A stretch of DNA of 64,000 nucleotides from Pseudomonadales bacterium (GCA_012103535.1 WLWQ01000003.1:930001-994000), one strand, 5' to 3'; numbered from the stretch's first letter, positions 17,109 to 26,662 are shown. A program made the numbers and translations. Notes: a model not told the origin generated them from the sequence alone.

Positions 17109-19981
17109 TTAGAAAAAAACCTTTGGTTAGCGCCATAGGCGCTGCCTCTGTGCTCGCTTCTGCCGTAAGCATGCCTGCGCATGCCCAGGACGATGCGACA
17201 CTAGAAGAGGTTGTTGTTACTGGTTCACGTATTGTAAGAACTGACCTTCTGTCAGTTAGTCCTCTACAAGTCGTGAATAACGAAGAATTCGTTATGTCCG
17301 GAAACATCAACATTGAACAAAAGCTAGCTGAACTTCCCATGACTCTTCCCAGCTTTGGGCCAAGTTCAAATAACCCAGGTGATGGTACTGCCTTGGTTAA
17401 CCTTCGCGGTCTTGGAACTTCTCGTACACTCGTACTGGTAAATGGTCGGCGCTACATGCCTTCTCAGCAATCAGGCGAAGTGGACTTGAACACCATTCCT
17501 GCGAGCTTGATTCGACAAGTTGACGTAATCACGGGTGGAGCATCCGCGGTATACGGATCAGACGCTTTGGCCGGTGTTGTAAACGTTCAGTTGGTTGACG
17601 ACTTCGAAGGAATCGAAATCAACTCTACTTACGACATCACTGCTGAAAATGATGCTTTAAAGACAAACTTCGATATTACAATCGGTGGTAACTTCGACGG
17701 TGGTCGTGGTAACGCTACTGTATATCTAGGTTACGTTGAGCGAGAGCCTCTATTTGCAGACGCTCGTAGCTTCTCAACTTTCGCACTAGGTGATTCGGCT
17801 CCAGTCGGAACTCCAGGTCAAAATAGCAGCACCGGCGTTGGTGGTCCTCTAGTTGCTAGTGGTTCATCTGGTGTTCCTAGCACTCGTGTATTTGGCGGAC
17901 CAACTCTGCCAAATGGTGAAGTACTTGGTATCTTTAATAACGACGGCTCGGGCCGAGCATGGCAAGAGCCAGGCGATCGTTTCAACTACGCACCTGATAA
18001 CTACATTCAGTTGCCACAAGAAAGATACATGCTAGCGGGTTTCACTCATTATGATATTAGTGACACTACTCGTGCCTTCGCGGAATTTACTTTCGTACAC
18101 AACAAGGTTCCTCAGGAACTGGCGCCAACGCCAGCATTCTTGGGTACTCTAGCTGTTAACCCTGATAGCCCTTTCTTCGGTGCTGACGTTCAAACAGCAT
18201 TAGACGGAATTCGTTCCGATACTAATGGCGATGGCATCATCGACGGCATGGACAATGCGTCGCTTCCATTTATTGGTCGTCGCATGGTTGAAAACGGATC
18301 ACGTCAGGCTAAGGACACACGTCAAGGCTACCGTATCCTCGTGGGAGTAGACGGTGAGATTAATGATGACTGGAACTGGAATGTATACGCGAGTCGTTCG
18401 CATCTACGAAATGACCAGTTCTTAAACAATGACGTTTCAGACAGCCGTTTCCGTCAGGCTGTACTAGTCACTGATGACGGTCTGTCTTGTCAGGTTACTA
18501 CTGGCGGTTGTGCTCCATTAAACGTTTTTGGTGCTGGCAACATTTCACAAGCAGCGATTGACTACGTAAACGTTGGTGCAACTAACGTTACTAGTATCGA
18601 CCAGAAAGTAATCAACGCATCTGTAACAGGTGATCTTGGTTTCGCAATCGGCGACGCTTCTAACATAAGTGCAGTACTCGGATTTGAGCATCGCTCAGAT
18701 GAATCATCATTCCGTCCGGACGAATTCCTGGCTGGTGGTGATGTGCTTGGTTTTAACGCTGGTGAAGCAACTGTAGGCTCCTACGAAGTTGACGAGTGGT
18801 TCATGGAAATTGATGTGCCTCTAATCGAGGGTGCACCATGGGCAGAACGCTTGTCATTATGGGGTGCGGCTCGTATGGCCGACTACGACAACATCGGCAA
18901 CGTTACTTCCACCGCTTGGGCCTTGAACTGGGTTCCAATGGACAGGTTGACTATCCGTGTGGGTGAGCAGGAAGCGATTCGTGCTCCAAACGTAGCTGAG
19001 CTTTTCCTGGGACAAGCTAATGGCTTCCCAGGTGCGACTGACCCATGTAGTGCCGGTGGTACTGCGGGTTCTGCACCAAACGCGACGTTGACTTCATTGT
19101 GTGAAGCTACTGGTGTACCTGCTGGTCAGGTAGGTCAGTTCACGCAGGCTAACACTCAGATCGAAGGTCTGTTTGGTGGTAACCCTGATCTTCAGGAAGA
19201 GACTTCAGACACGTTTACTATTGGTGCTGTAGTTCAGCCTATCGACGGCTTGGACATCGCCATTGACTGGTTCGATATCACTATTGATGATTCGATCTCT
19301 GTTCTCGGTGGTGGTTTGAATAATGTTCTCGATATCTGCTACAACCAGATTCAGGACGTAGGCGACCAATACTGTTCTGCAGTAACCAGACGACCTGATG
19401 GTAACGTTGACGTTGTAAACGTGCTTAACGCCAACATTGGTAAATTGGAAACTGACGGTATCGACATAAACTTGAACTACGCGATGGATCTTGATTTTGG
19501 ATTCTTCGATGGTGGTTCTGAGTTCATGGTTGGTTTGCGCAGCACTTACTTACAGAACATGGAAATTACTCCGGTTGTAGGTTTGCCAACAGTTAACGAA
19601 TGTGAAGGTACATTCGGTGACACTTGTGGTCGCCCACGCCCAGAGACGCTATACAACACCCGTTTCACTTGGAACAATGGTCCATTAGGTGTTTCTGTAC
19701 TGTGGCGTTACATGGATGAAGTTGATGATGACCGCATCAAGAACAACGGTGCTGTCGGTAGTACATTGTCTGTACCAACTCTTGATGAAGCCAACTATGT
19801 TGACCTGGCTTTGACCTACCGTTATAGCGAGCAGCTTCGCCTTAACTTCGGTATCAAGAATATGCTTGATGAAGAGCCAACCTTCCTAGGTGACGGTGCG
19901 CAGCAAGCTAACACTTTCCCAGAAACTTATGACCTATTCGGTCCACGTTACTGGATCAGTGCTACTTACAACTTTAACTAG
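17105..19981 (+). CDS. Large TonB-dependent outer-membrane receptor
   Basis: 958 aa. The signal peptide ends at AHA/QDD (about residue 27), followed by LEEVVVTGSR, a TonB-box-like plug start. The plug domain (LVNLRGLGTSRTLVLVNGRRYMP, DVITGGASAVYGSDALAGVVN) and a 22-strand-type barrel follow, ending in YNFN. It imports an unknown substrate across the outer membrane using TonB energy. Its length and its SapC/oxygenase/sulfotransferase neighbours fit the receptor class common in marine gammaproteobacteria and Caulobacterales. Codon use appears biased to frequent codons, suggesting high expression. Confidence 0.95.
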   Translation: MFRKKPLVSAIGAASVLASAVSMPAHAQDDATLEEVVVTGSRIVRTDLLSVSPLQVVNNEEFVMSGNINIEQKLAELPMTLPSFGPSSNNPGDGTALVNLRGLGTSRTLVLVNGRRYMPSQQSGEVDLNTIPASLIRQVDVITGGASAVYGSDALAGVVNVQLVDDFEGIEINSTYDITAENDALKTNFDITIGGNFDGGRGNATVYLGYVEREPLFADARSFSTFALGDSAPVGTPGQNSSTGVGGPLVASGSSGVPSTRVFGGPTLPNGEVLGIFNNDGSGRAWQEPGDRFNYAPDNYIQLPQERYMLAGFTHYDISDTTRAFAEFTFVHNKVPQELAPTPAFLGTLAVNPDSPFFGADVQTALDGIRSDTNGDGIIDGMDNASLPFIGRRMVENGSRQAKDTRQGYRILVGVDGEINDDWNWNVYASRSHLRNDQFLNNDVSDSRFRQAVLVTDDGLSCQVTTGGCAPLNVFGAGNISQAAIDYVNVGATNVTSIDQKVINASVTGDLGFAIGDASNISAVLGFEHRSDESSFRPDEFLAGGDVLGFNAGEATVGSYEVDEWFMEIDVPLIEGAPWAERLSLWGAARMADYDNIGNVTSTAWALNWVPMDRLTIRVGEQEAIRAPNVAELFLGQANGFPGATDPCSAGGTAGSAPNATLTSLCEATGVPAGQVGQFTQANTQIEGLFGGNPDLQEETSDTFTIGAVVQPIDGLDIAIDWFDITIDDSISVLGGGLNNVLDICYNQIQDVGDQYCSAVTRRPDGNVDVVNVLNANIGKLETDGIDINLNYAMDLDFGFFDGGSEFMVGLRSTYLQNMEITPVVGLPTVNECEGTFGDTCGRPRPETLYNTRFTWNNGPLGVSVLWRYMDEVDDDRIKNNGAVGSTLSVPTLDEANYVDLALTYRYSEQLRLNFGIKNMLDEEPTFLGDGAQQANTFPETYDLFGPRYWISATYNFN

Positions 19982-20005
19982 TCGTTAAGTAGATCTAGAT
20001 ACAAA

Positions 20006-20039
20006 GAAACGGCGGACGATAGTCCGCCGTTTTTTTTGC
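20006..20039 (+). terminator. Strong intrinsic terminator, first copy
   Basis: AACGGCGGACGATAGTCCGCCGTT forms a GC-rich stem (CGGCGGAC/GTCCGCCG) followed by eight T. It lies 25 bases after the receptor stop. The 34-bp unit is repeated exactly at 20061. Confidence 0.95.
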
Positions 20040-20060
20040 ACTCAGTAAAATGTTTCACTA

Positions 20061-20094
20061 GAAACGGCGGACGATAGTCCGCCGTTTTTTTTGC
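20061..20094 (+). terminator. Strong intrinsic terminator, exact second copy
   Basis: This is identical over 34 bases to the terminator at 20006-20039, with the same stem and eight T, and a 55-bp period. The 21-bp spacer is not repeated. The T-tract serves only the rightward strand; the convergent hydroxylase gene ends two bases later. Confidence 0.95.
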
Positions 20095-20095
20095 T

Positions 20096-21190
20096 TCAAA
20101 TTTTCCTGGAATTGTTCCAGGCATCCCTTTCCGCAAAAGAGCGTGTAATCGCATTGCGCTCATGCTCCGTTAAGTCAGGGTGCCAAGCAGCGAATAATAG
20201 ATTCACTCGGGTATCTGCTCCCTTATTCCAACTTTCGTGAATAAAGGAATCGTCAAAAAGAAAGAGCTTCCCTTCTTCCCAGGGATAGACACCGTCACAC
20301 ACTTTAATCGCACAGTCTTCCAAATTTAACAGCGGAAGATGCACTGTCATGTCGGTGTTAGCTAAGCCAAAATGAGGAGGAATATGCTGTTGTTCTTTCA
20401 GCACAGAAAAAACAATTTCCCGTGGTACACCTTTGGTGCAGAGAAGAGGGACATCTTGCAGAGCACGATGGGTGTTCGGTACTTTGTCGATAATATTTTG
20501 AAAGCTATCGGTGCCTTTATACAGATGTAATGAGGTCCAATTATCAGAGCCTATAAGCGGTTGCCACGACTCATCCAATTGGGAAGCTGAATCGATATAA
20601 GGAACGCCACTGATTTCAGGATCATTCCACAATGACAAAAATTCATATTTGATTGTCTCGAATGCAGTCTCCAATTTCCCGCACCATTCATAGTCACTGG
20701 CATTAAAAACTGCGGCTGGTTCTAGATCTGGTACGTAAAACAGATGGGGATTCTGATCAGCTCTATTGTAATTAATTTCGCTGTCGTGGGTTGCACACCA
20801 AATTGCTTCATATATGCGGTCCACCATCGCGTCTGGGAATTCTGCTTTATAACTGTTTACAACCTTGCGATGTAACTCTGAGAAATGCTTGCGTAGAGAC
20901 TCATCGGCATGCTTTGAGCGTTCTCTTATATCAGATGAAACCTGTTCATTGCGCCAGGCATTTATCGTATTAGGTGAGATGTCAGCTGCCAGGGAGTAAA
21001 CTTGATTCGAGTGGTTTGCGTCACCTCTCTTTGCCAGGGCATAGCCCAAATACAGATAGGGAGCGGGATTATTTCGGTTGAGCAAGAGAGCATCTTGGTA
21101 GCCTTTAATGGCGCTATTCAGATTCCCTGAAGCTTCTAAGGAAAATGCCTTTCCACATAGCTCAAACTGTTGTTCCATGGTGGTATCCAT
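20096..21190 (-). CDS. TPR-containing aspartyl/asparaginyl beta-hydroxylase-like protein
   Basis: 364 aa from the ATG at 21190, which has AAGGA nine bases upstream; a GTG at 21229 and ATG at 21226 lack one. TPR-like helices occupy about residues 5-60. The C-terminal aspartyl/asparaginyl beta-hydroxylase fold shows IPPHFGLANTDMTVHLPL with the first iron His, FDDSFIHESWN with the distal His, and RVNLLFAAWHP with the 2-oxoglutarate Arg. It probably hydroxylates a peptide or lipid-linked target. It faces the TonB receptor and diverges from the methyltransferase. Confidence 0.85.
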   Translation of the reverse strand: MDTTMEQQFELCGKAFSLEASGNLNSAIKGYQDALLLNRNNPAPYLYLGYALAKRGDANHSNQVYSLAADISPNTINAWRNEQVSSDIRERSKHADESLRKHFSELHRKVVNSYKAEFPDAMVDRIYEAIWCATHDSEINYNRADQNPHLFYVPDLEPAAVFNASDYEWCGKLETAFETIKYEFLSLWNDPEISGVPYIDSASQLDESWQPLIGSDNWTSLHLYKGTDSFQNIIDKVPNTHRALQDVPLLCTKGVPREIVFSVLKEQQHIPPHFGLANTDMTVHLPLLNLEDCAIKVCDGVYPWEEGKLFLFDDSFIHESWNKGADTRVNLLFAAWHPDLTEHERNAITRSFAERDAWNNSRKI

Positions 21191-21255
21191 TTCAGGATTA
21201 TCCTTCAATCCGCGATTTGCTACCATCACGGATCATCAAAGGAATAGACATTGCA

Positions 21256-22161
21256 ATGGCTTTAAATCCTTGGACACTTTATTGGCAAGCTGACAATCTT
21301 GAGAGTTGTGTCCCTACTCAAAATATTGCAGATACAGAGAAAGTTGCTGCTTTTTGGCATGAGCTAGCCGCACAACTTAGCGTAGACGCCCAGGTATTAG
21401 ATCTCGCCTGCGGTAATGGCGTGGTGTCCAGGCATCTTCTTTCTAATAAGCCATCGTTACAAATAACCGGTGTAGATCAGGCAACGATTTCCCCAACGGA
21501 TTTTCTTGCGCATAGCAGTGATCTAGAAAAAGTTAATTTTCTCCCGGAAACAGATGTATCCAAATTGCCTTTTGCAGACGATTCATTCGATGTGATTACC
21601 AGTCAGTTTGGCCTGGAATATGCTCCTAGCGAATTCGCAGCCCCGGAAGCAGTGCGTGTGCTCCGTAGTCGAGGCAAAATTGCTTTGTTAATGCATCATC
21701 AGGAGAGTGAGATTGTTGTTCCAGCACAACGCCAGCTTGCAGAAATCGATGGTCTATTGGCGCCGGCAATGCTGATGGATCATCTGCAACAGTTTGTTGA
21801 GAGAGAAATAGAGCTGCAGCAATTGGAATCTTATGGGCGACAGTATTTGCAGACTGAAGGAGATAAAACCAGGCAAGTCAGCGGACAGATTTTTGAGGGA
21901 GTTGATCGAGTCATCGCTCTAATCGATTCAAATGTAGCCGCAGCAAGCGAACTCGCACAGTCTATGCGCATGCGTCTGCAAGCAGATCAGCAACGCTTAC
22001 AACAAATGTCTGCTGCGGCTCTGGACGAACAAAGATTGCAGCACTACGTTTCTCTGTTTGAGCAAGCGGGCGTCAACATTGAAGTTGCAGAACCCTATTT
22101 CCTCAAGGAAAAAGGGGAACAGGATGCGCTTATTGCCTGGCAAATAGTAGGAAGCAAGTAA
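21256..22161 (+). CDS. Class I SAM-dependent methyltransferase
   Basis: 301 aa from the ATG at 21256; an upstream in-frame ATG at 21145 would run into the divergent gene and adds no conserved sequence. Motif I is VLDLACGNGVVSRHLL (about residues 48-63), followed by GVDQA, LPFADDSFDVITSQFGLEY (motifs III/IV) and EAVRVLRSRGKIALLMHH. The second half is a long helical lid rich in Gln and Leu. The substrate is unknown. It sits between an AspH-like gene and SapC, so it may act on the same target. Confidence 0.85.
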   Translation: MALNPWTLYWQADNLESCVPTQNIADTEKVAAFWHELAAQLSVDAQVLDLACGNGVVSRHLLSNKPSLQITGVDQATISPTDFLAHSSDLEKVNFLPETDVSKLPFADDSFDVITSQFGLEYAPSEFAAPEAVRVLRSRGKIALLMHHQESEIVVPAQRQLAEIDGLLAPAMLMDHLQQFVEREIELQQLESYGRQYLQTEGDKTRQVSGQIFEGVDRVIALIDSNVAAASELAQSMRMRLQADQQRLQQMSAAALDEQRLQHYVSLFEQAGVNIEVAEPYFLKEKGEQDALIAWQIVGSK

Positions 22162-22256
22162 GGGATCAAGGGATAAAAAGCAGAAAAAAGCTGAACCGTA
22201 ACTCGATAAAAGGCTATGATTACAGGCTTATTCCGAACCTGAACAAGGGAAGTTTT

Positions 22257-23054
22257 ATGAGTGATGATGTAAAGCTGGAAGGTGGTCATACCACCATGCA
22301 GATTCCAGAAGGAAGCATGTTTCTCTACGAGAAACCTCAAATTTTAACCAAAGAAGATCATGGCTCGCTTGGCATTAAAGCACCCGAGAGACCATTCGAT
22401 TTTGCCCGTACGATTCAAACCATACCTTTAGTCGCGACGGAAATTGCGTCGGCACAAAAAAATTATCCAGTAATCTTTTCCAATCCGGAAGATCCTCAGG
22501 TTTTCGCCGTGGTTTCCGTAATTAAAGATCGGAACATGTTCGTTGATGACAATGGAAACTGGGCAGCATTTCACTATGTTCCCGCTTACCTGCGACGACA
22601 TCCTTTTGCCTTCGCCAAAGGGGATAGTGATCAACTCGCTTTAGTAATTGATCGCGGGGCGCAGAGTGTTTCCGATGAGCCTACCTTTCCATTTTTCGAT
22701 GGCGACAAGATTTCCGAAGATACTCAAAAGATGGTAGATTTTTGCAGTCAGGTTGAAGGGGAACGTCAGCGCACTAGAGAATTTACAGCGAAGCTAGTGG
22801 AACTGGATTTGCTCGACGTCCAAGAAGTTACTCCAGGCAAGCCAGGTGATAATGAAGAAAGGGTGAAGCTGGCGAGCTACTATGCGGTCAATACCAAGAA
22901 GCTCGATGAATTAGCTCCCGAAGCGATGCATGATTTGTATAAGAGCGGCTATCTCTCGTTTATTTTTGCTCATCTCTATTCCATGGAGAATTGGGGCAAA
23001 CTCATTGAGCGTAAACGCAGAATGGAAGCTGCTAGTCAGAGTCCGGAACAGTAA
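22257..23054 (+). CDS. SapC family protein
   Basis: 265 aa. It matches the SapC family (YPVIFSNPEDPQVFAVVSV, NWAAFHYVPAYLRRHPFAFA, LIERKRRM end), named from a Campylobacter surface-layer locus but mostly found beside TonB receptors, tryptophan halogenases and 2OG oxygenases in Gram-negative bacteria. No signal peptide is present. A GGGAAG ribosome-binding site precedes the ATG. Its last 23 bases overlap the convergent TPR-oxygenase gene. Its biochemical role is unknown. Confidence 0.88.
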   Translation: MSDDVKLEGGHTTMQIPEGSMFLYEKPQILTKEDHGSLGIKAPERPFDFARTIQTIPLVATEIASAQKNYPVIFSNPEDPQVFAVVSVIKDRNMFVDDNGNWAAFHYVPAYLRRHPFAFAKGDSDQLALVIDRGAQSVSDEPTFPFFDGDKISEDTQKMVDFCSQVEGERQRTREFTAKLVELDLLDVQEVTPGKPGDNEERVKLASYYAVNTKKLDELAPEAMHDLYKSGYLSFIFAHLYSMENWGKLIERKRRMEAASQSPEQ

Positions 23055-24849
23055 CCACATCAAACGCAATTGTTGTTCTTGGGTCGGTGCCTTTAATAGG
23101 CACCGTACCGTGCCACATATAGGAAGGAAATAAAGCGAGCTTTCCGGCCTCCGGCTTAACGAAGTGCACTGCATCTGCACCTGGGGTAGAAAATCTTGGT
23201 GCGCCAAACTGCAACCAGCCTGCGTGGGAATCACTAGTCTCAATTTCTGCCGGCGTTTCAACGTAATAGGCCGAGCTTAACCAGCCTTCTGGGTGAACAT
23301 GATTCACGTGATAGCCTTCTTGCCTTAAACACACCGACCAACAGCCAATAAGTTGCGCCTCCCCTTTGTTTCTTGAGCGCAGCGGATGATCTTCACTAAA
23401 GCCCAACTGATCTCGATAACTCGCGATAGGTTTATTCAGACATTTCAAAAAGGATTGGATGAGTTCGTTAGTGTCTGCTAACAGACTCGTAGGCGTTTGA
23501 GTTCCATGGCGCAAACTTTGGTCAAGTGGATGGGCATTAAAGCGATGCCGCTCCCGCAAGACTTGCAGTAAGTCAGCATTGAATGCAGAAATTGAAGCCC
23601 ATCCCTCCGGTGCTTCTAATTCGAATTCTTTTACAAAGTTTTCATAGTCATACAAATCTTGGTATCTACTATCACCCTGCATGCGTGCAGCGGTTGCTTC
23701 CATGGCAAGATACCATTGGTCCTTTGGAAATCGCGCGCGTCCTTGGGCAATAAGTTTTTGTGCTGTATTTGCTTCGCCGAGACACATCAATGCGTCGATC
23801 ATAAGGGCCAAGGAACGTTGATTGTTACCGTCTAGTTTTTCTGCCGCTTCGGTATTTTCTAATGATTGCTCATATTTTCCTGCCAGGGTTTGAGTGGCAG
23901 CTAGCGAGCAGCGAATTGCAGCGTTTTCTTCTTGGGAATCCAAATAATCTACGAGACACTCTTCAGCCTTGGTGAATTCTTCGGCGCCCTGCAGCAATCG
24001 GGTGAAGGCAATGCGAAGTTCGGGATCATTCGCTTTCAATTTAATACTTTCCTCAAATGCTGCAGCGAAATCTTCTTCACCATTCATGTAACGCAGCTTT
24101 GTTATTAATTCCAGCAAATGCACGTCGCGGTTGCCGGAAGTAATTGCCGAGTTCAGTGCTGACTCGGCGTCGCTGAATTTACCCAGTCCCATCAGTGCAA
24201 AAACATAATTCGTCAACAGAGCTACTCCAGACACGCCGCAAGAGGCCGCATGCTGCAATTGCGTCAGCGCTTCCTGATTCTGGTTTGTCTGTACATATAA
24301 TGCGCCAAGATTATGGCTGGCAGCACCATATTCGGGTTTTAGCCCAAGAGCCCTTTTATATGCCTGTTCAGCTTCATCAAACTTCTTCTTACCCTTTAAA
24401 CAATTGCCTAAAGCAACCAGTGCTTCATGGTCATTCGGATTTTGCTCAAGCAAAATGCGAATGTGCTTTCCCGCATTATCAAATTCTTCAGTTTTGTTAA
24501 GCAAACGCGCCAATGCCAGACGGGCCTGCCGAAAATCTTTATCAGTGCTCAACGCAGATTCAAAACATGCTTGCGCATCTGAATGTTTTCCCTGCTTTGT
24601 ATACAGATTTCCTAGATTGCTACGAATGTCTGCTCGATTTCCGTCCAGCTGAAGACAGTGGAGGAAATAATTTTCGGCTATTGCAAAGCTATCGCGATTT
24701 TTATTTATTAGTGCCAGCATATGCAGGCAATCGATTTGTTCGGGAGCTTGTTGAACAATTTGCCGACAAAGTTCTTCGGCTTCTTCCATTCTACCGCTGC
24801 TAAAGTGAGTGGCGGCGGTTTGTAGTAGTTGTTGTAGGTTTACATTCAT
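23032..24849 (-). CDS. TPR protein with C-terminal 2OG-Fe(II) oxygenase domain
   Basis: 605 aa. TPR units cover about residues 5-400 (DIRSNLGNLYTKQGKHSDAQ, HEALVALGNCLKGKKKFDEA, and others). The C-terminal 200 residues are a putative 2OG-Fe(II) oxygenase: SVCLRQEGYHVNHVHPEGWLSS with the HxH-type ligands, then FPSYMWHGTVP with the distal His and RTTIAFDVV with the 2-oxoglutarate Arg. It probably hydroxylates a protein recognised by the TPRs. It forms a leftward pair with the oxygenase at 24870. Confidence 0.88.
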   Translation of the reverse strand: MNVNLQQLLQTAATHFSSGRMEEAEELCRQIVQQAPEQIDCLHMLALINKNRDSFAIAENYFLHCLQLDGNRADIRSNLGNLYTKQGKHSDAQACFESALSTDKDFRQARLALARLLNKTEEFDNAGKHIRILLEQNPNDHEALVALGNCLKGKKKFDEAEQAYKRALGLKPEYGAASHNLGALYVQTNQNQEALTQLQHAASCGVSGVALLTNYVFALMGLGKFSDAESALNSAITSGNRDVHLLELITKLRYMNGEEDFAAAFEESIKLKANDPELRIAFTRLLQGAEEFTKAEECLVDYLDSQEENAAIRCSLAATQTLAGKYEQSLENTEAAEKLDGNNQRSLALMIDALMCLGEANTAQKLIAQGRARFPKDQWYLAMEATAARMQGDSRYQDLYDYENFVKEFELEAPEGWASISAFNADLLQVLRERHRFNAHPLDQSLRHGTQTPTSLLADTNELIQSFLKCLNKPIASYRDQLGFSEDHPLRSRNKGEAQLIGCWSVCLRQEGYHVNHVHPEGWLSSAYYVETPAEIETSDSHAGWLQFGAPRFSTPGADAVHFVKPEAGKLALFPSYMWHGTVPIKGTDPRTTIAFDVVTVPDSD

Positions 24850-24869
24850 AGCTCTATCGAAGCTCTAAG

Positions 24870-25589
24870 TTATCGATAGCGAAACCAGCCAGTGATCGCC
24901 ATGCGCGGCCTTCTCGCGAATGGAGATACCACGCTGACGGCATGTTGGTTGCCAACCAGAAAGAGTGACAACGAGTTAAAGGTGGGGACAAAAACATCAC
25001 TCACTCTATTCGAGTCATCATAGAACATGAGATTACCACCCCAGTCAGGCAACCACTCCGTGGTGAGATTAAACACAAAGGCAGCAAGGCGATTCTTATC
25101 TGGCACCTGATCGTCATGGGAGGTAAGAAAGTGTCCTGGTTCGTAGCGGGTAGCCTGGGCGTCCGCGTAATCGACGTTTTCTAATCCGGTAATACGACGA
25201 ATCGCGCTCAAAACAGAATCGCTATTGATAAAATTCAGAAAATTTTCCAAAGCCTCTTCGCAATTCCCAGCCTCAACCAAATCGAGAATCGGGTAGTTCT
25301 TGTACATATAGCCGAAGTCGTTTTGCGCACTGGCGTAGATTGACTGTTTAAACTCGTTTTGTTCTTCGGTGGGTAGTCCTTCAAAGCCATTAGCCGAGAT
25401 GTCGTAGTGCTTCCCCTCATTTCTAAATACAAGATTCCACTCATCTCGTCCAAGTAAATAGTCGGTTAATGCTATGGCACTTTCATCGCTAAGAATTTCA
25501 GGAATGAGTATTTTCCCGCTGCGCTTGAAGGATTTTGCTGCGGCCTTGTGATTTAGCTTGTTACTAAGCGAAAAAATTGAAGTATCGAT
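24870..25589 (-). CDS. 2OG-Fe(II) oxygenase, apparent ATC start codon
   Basis: The first in-frame ATG is at 25307 (145 aa), but the frame stays open upstream to a TGA at 25595-25593, and the extra 94 residues are collinear with the paralogue at 14134-14842 (FGYMYKNYP against IGFLYCGYM; GKILIPEIL against AKNILKPDV). The upstream part has no ATG, GTG, TTG or CTG. AAAAGGAA (25604-25597) lies seven bases before ATC at 25589-25587, where a normal gene would have ATG. From ATC the protein is 239 aa. HDD iron ligands, NQHAVSVVSPF and RMAITGWF complete the active site. The start is either non-canonical or destroyed. Confidence 0.7.
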   Translation of the reverse strand: MDTSIFSLSNKLNHKAAAKSFKRSGKILIPEILSDESAIALTDYLLGRDEWNLVFRNEGKHYDISANGFEGLPTEEQNEFKQSIYASAQNDFGYMYKNYPILDLVEAGNCEEALENFLNFINSDSVLSAIRRITGLENVDYADAQATRYEPGHFLTSHDDQVPDKNRLAAFVFNLTTEWLPDWGGNLMFYDDSNRVSDVFVPTFNSLSLFLVGNQHAVSVVSPFARRPRMAITGWFRYR

Positions 25590-25646
25590 CGTTCAGTTCC
25601 TTTTCTTATCTAGAGAGCGCTTCGGTCCATGTTCATAGCAATGTTT

Positions 25647-26471
25647 TTATCTAAAAGACATCAGTTCTCGGGCCTGATCAGCATTCGCGATGGATCTGTT
25701 AAATGCTTGAGCCGAGTCTGCAACTACTTCTACCAGTTGGTGATTCGCAGCAGCGGATTTTCCGTCAGGCATACTCGTATTATTCTCGAATCCGACTCGG
25801 CAATGGCCATTCAGCTCTATAGCTCTGGACATACATTGCGCTTCAGTCTTGCCGAAAGCACATAGCCACCAGCGGTGACTCTTGTTGACGACTTCCAGTA
25901 GTGGATTAAGATCCTCTACATTAGATTCCTGATTCTCCGTATACCTGCCTAATACCAGCAGTATGCTGTGAGTGTCGCCTGGAATTAATCCTCGTTCACA
26001 AAAGTGATTGAATCTCTCGATATCTCGCTCATCGTAAAGGATGTACTGGGGAGCAACTCCTTCCTTAAACATCCATTCAAAGAACTGAGCTGCCTGTTGC
26101 TCGTGGCTCTCATCGGGACAAAACTCTTTTAGGGCAATAGATGCGGCTTCAGGCTTAACTTTCTTCACAACTTCGATCTGTTCTTCAGGGCGATAAATTC
26201 CCACGGCCTCGGTAGTAATTTGAATAATTAGCTGATCTCCGACTTGTTCTCGAATTGCTGCAATTGCTGGCGCATATCGATTCGGATCTAGACTGTGCCC
26301 TTGCTTATCATCTCTCACATGGAGGTGAATCATGCAGGCACCCGCCTTAAGGCAGTCGCTGGCGGTATTGGCTAGCTCTTCAGGGGAAATAGGTACAGTT
26401 GGATAATCTTGTTGAGTCTTACGGGCGCCATTTGGGGCAATCGCAATCATCAAGGGCTGGGTATCTGTCAT
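25647..26471 (-). CDS. BKACE family (DUF849) beta-keto acid cleavage enzyme
   Basis: 274 aa. IAPNGARKTQQDYPTVPISPEEL opens the TIM barrel, and MIHLHVRDDKQGHSLDPNRY (about residues 47-66) carries the zinc-binding HxH motif of the family. QITTEAVG and RVGFENNTSMPDGKSAAANHQLV complete the site. These enzymes split 3-keto acids with acetyl-CoA to acetoacetate plus a CoA thioester; 3-keto-5-aminohexanoate cleavage in lysine fermentation is the prototype. The substrate here is unknown. It diverges from the START-nitrile hydratase genes. Confidence 0.88.
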   Translation of the reverse strand: MTDTQPLMIAIAPNGARKTQQDYPTVPISPEELANTASDCLKAGACMIHLHVRDDKQGHSLDPNRYAPAIAAIREQVGDQLIIQITTEAVGIYRPEEQIEVVKKVKPEAASIALKEFCPDESHEQQAAQFFEWMFKEGVAPQYILYDERDIERFNHFCERGLIPGDTHSILLVLGRYTENQESNVEDLNPLLEVVNKSHRWWLCAFGKTEAQCMSRAIELNGHCRVGFENNTSMPDGKSAAANHQLVEVVADSAQAFNRSIANADQARELMSFR

Positions 26472-26662
26472 AATTACTTCGTAAAATTGCTTCTCCGAAT
26501 CATGTTACTTTTAGTCGAGAAAAGACTCTAGTGTTGGATTGTAAAAGTTGTAAAGCATTCATCAATACGCTGGTAATAATTCCCTTCGAATCCGGTCCTT
26601 TAACGGTGGTAAAAGCGACAATTTTGAAGTCCATAATTTGATCAACATGGGAAATAGAGTTA

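Noticed and set aside
25235..25453. Separate 72-codon leftward gene
   Set aside because: It is a shadow frame; the true frame here continues the oxygenase upstream.
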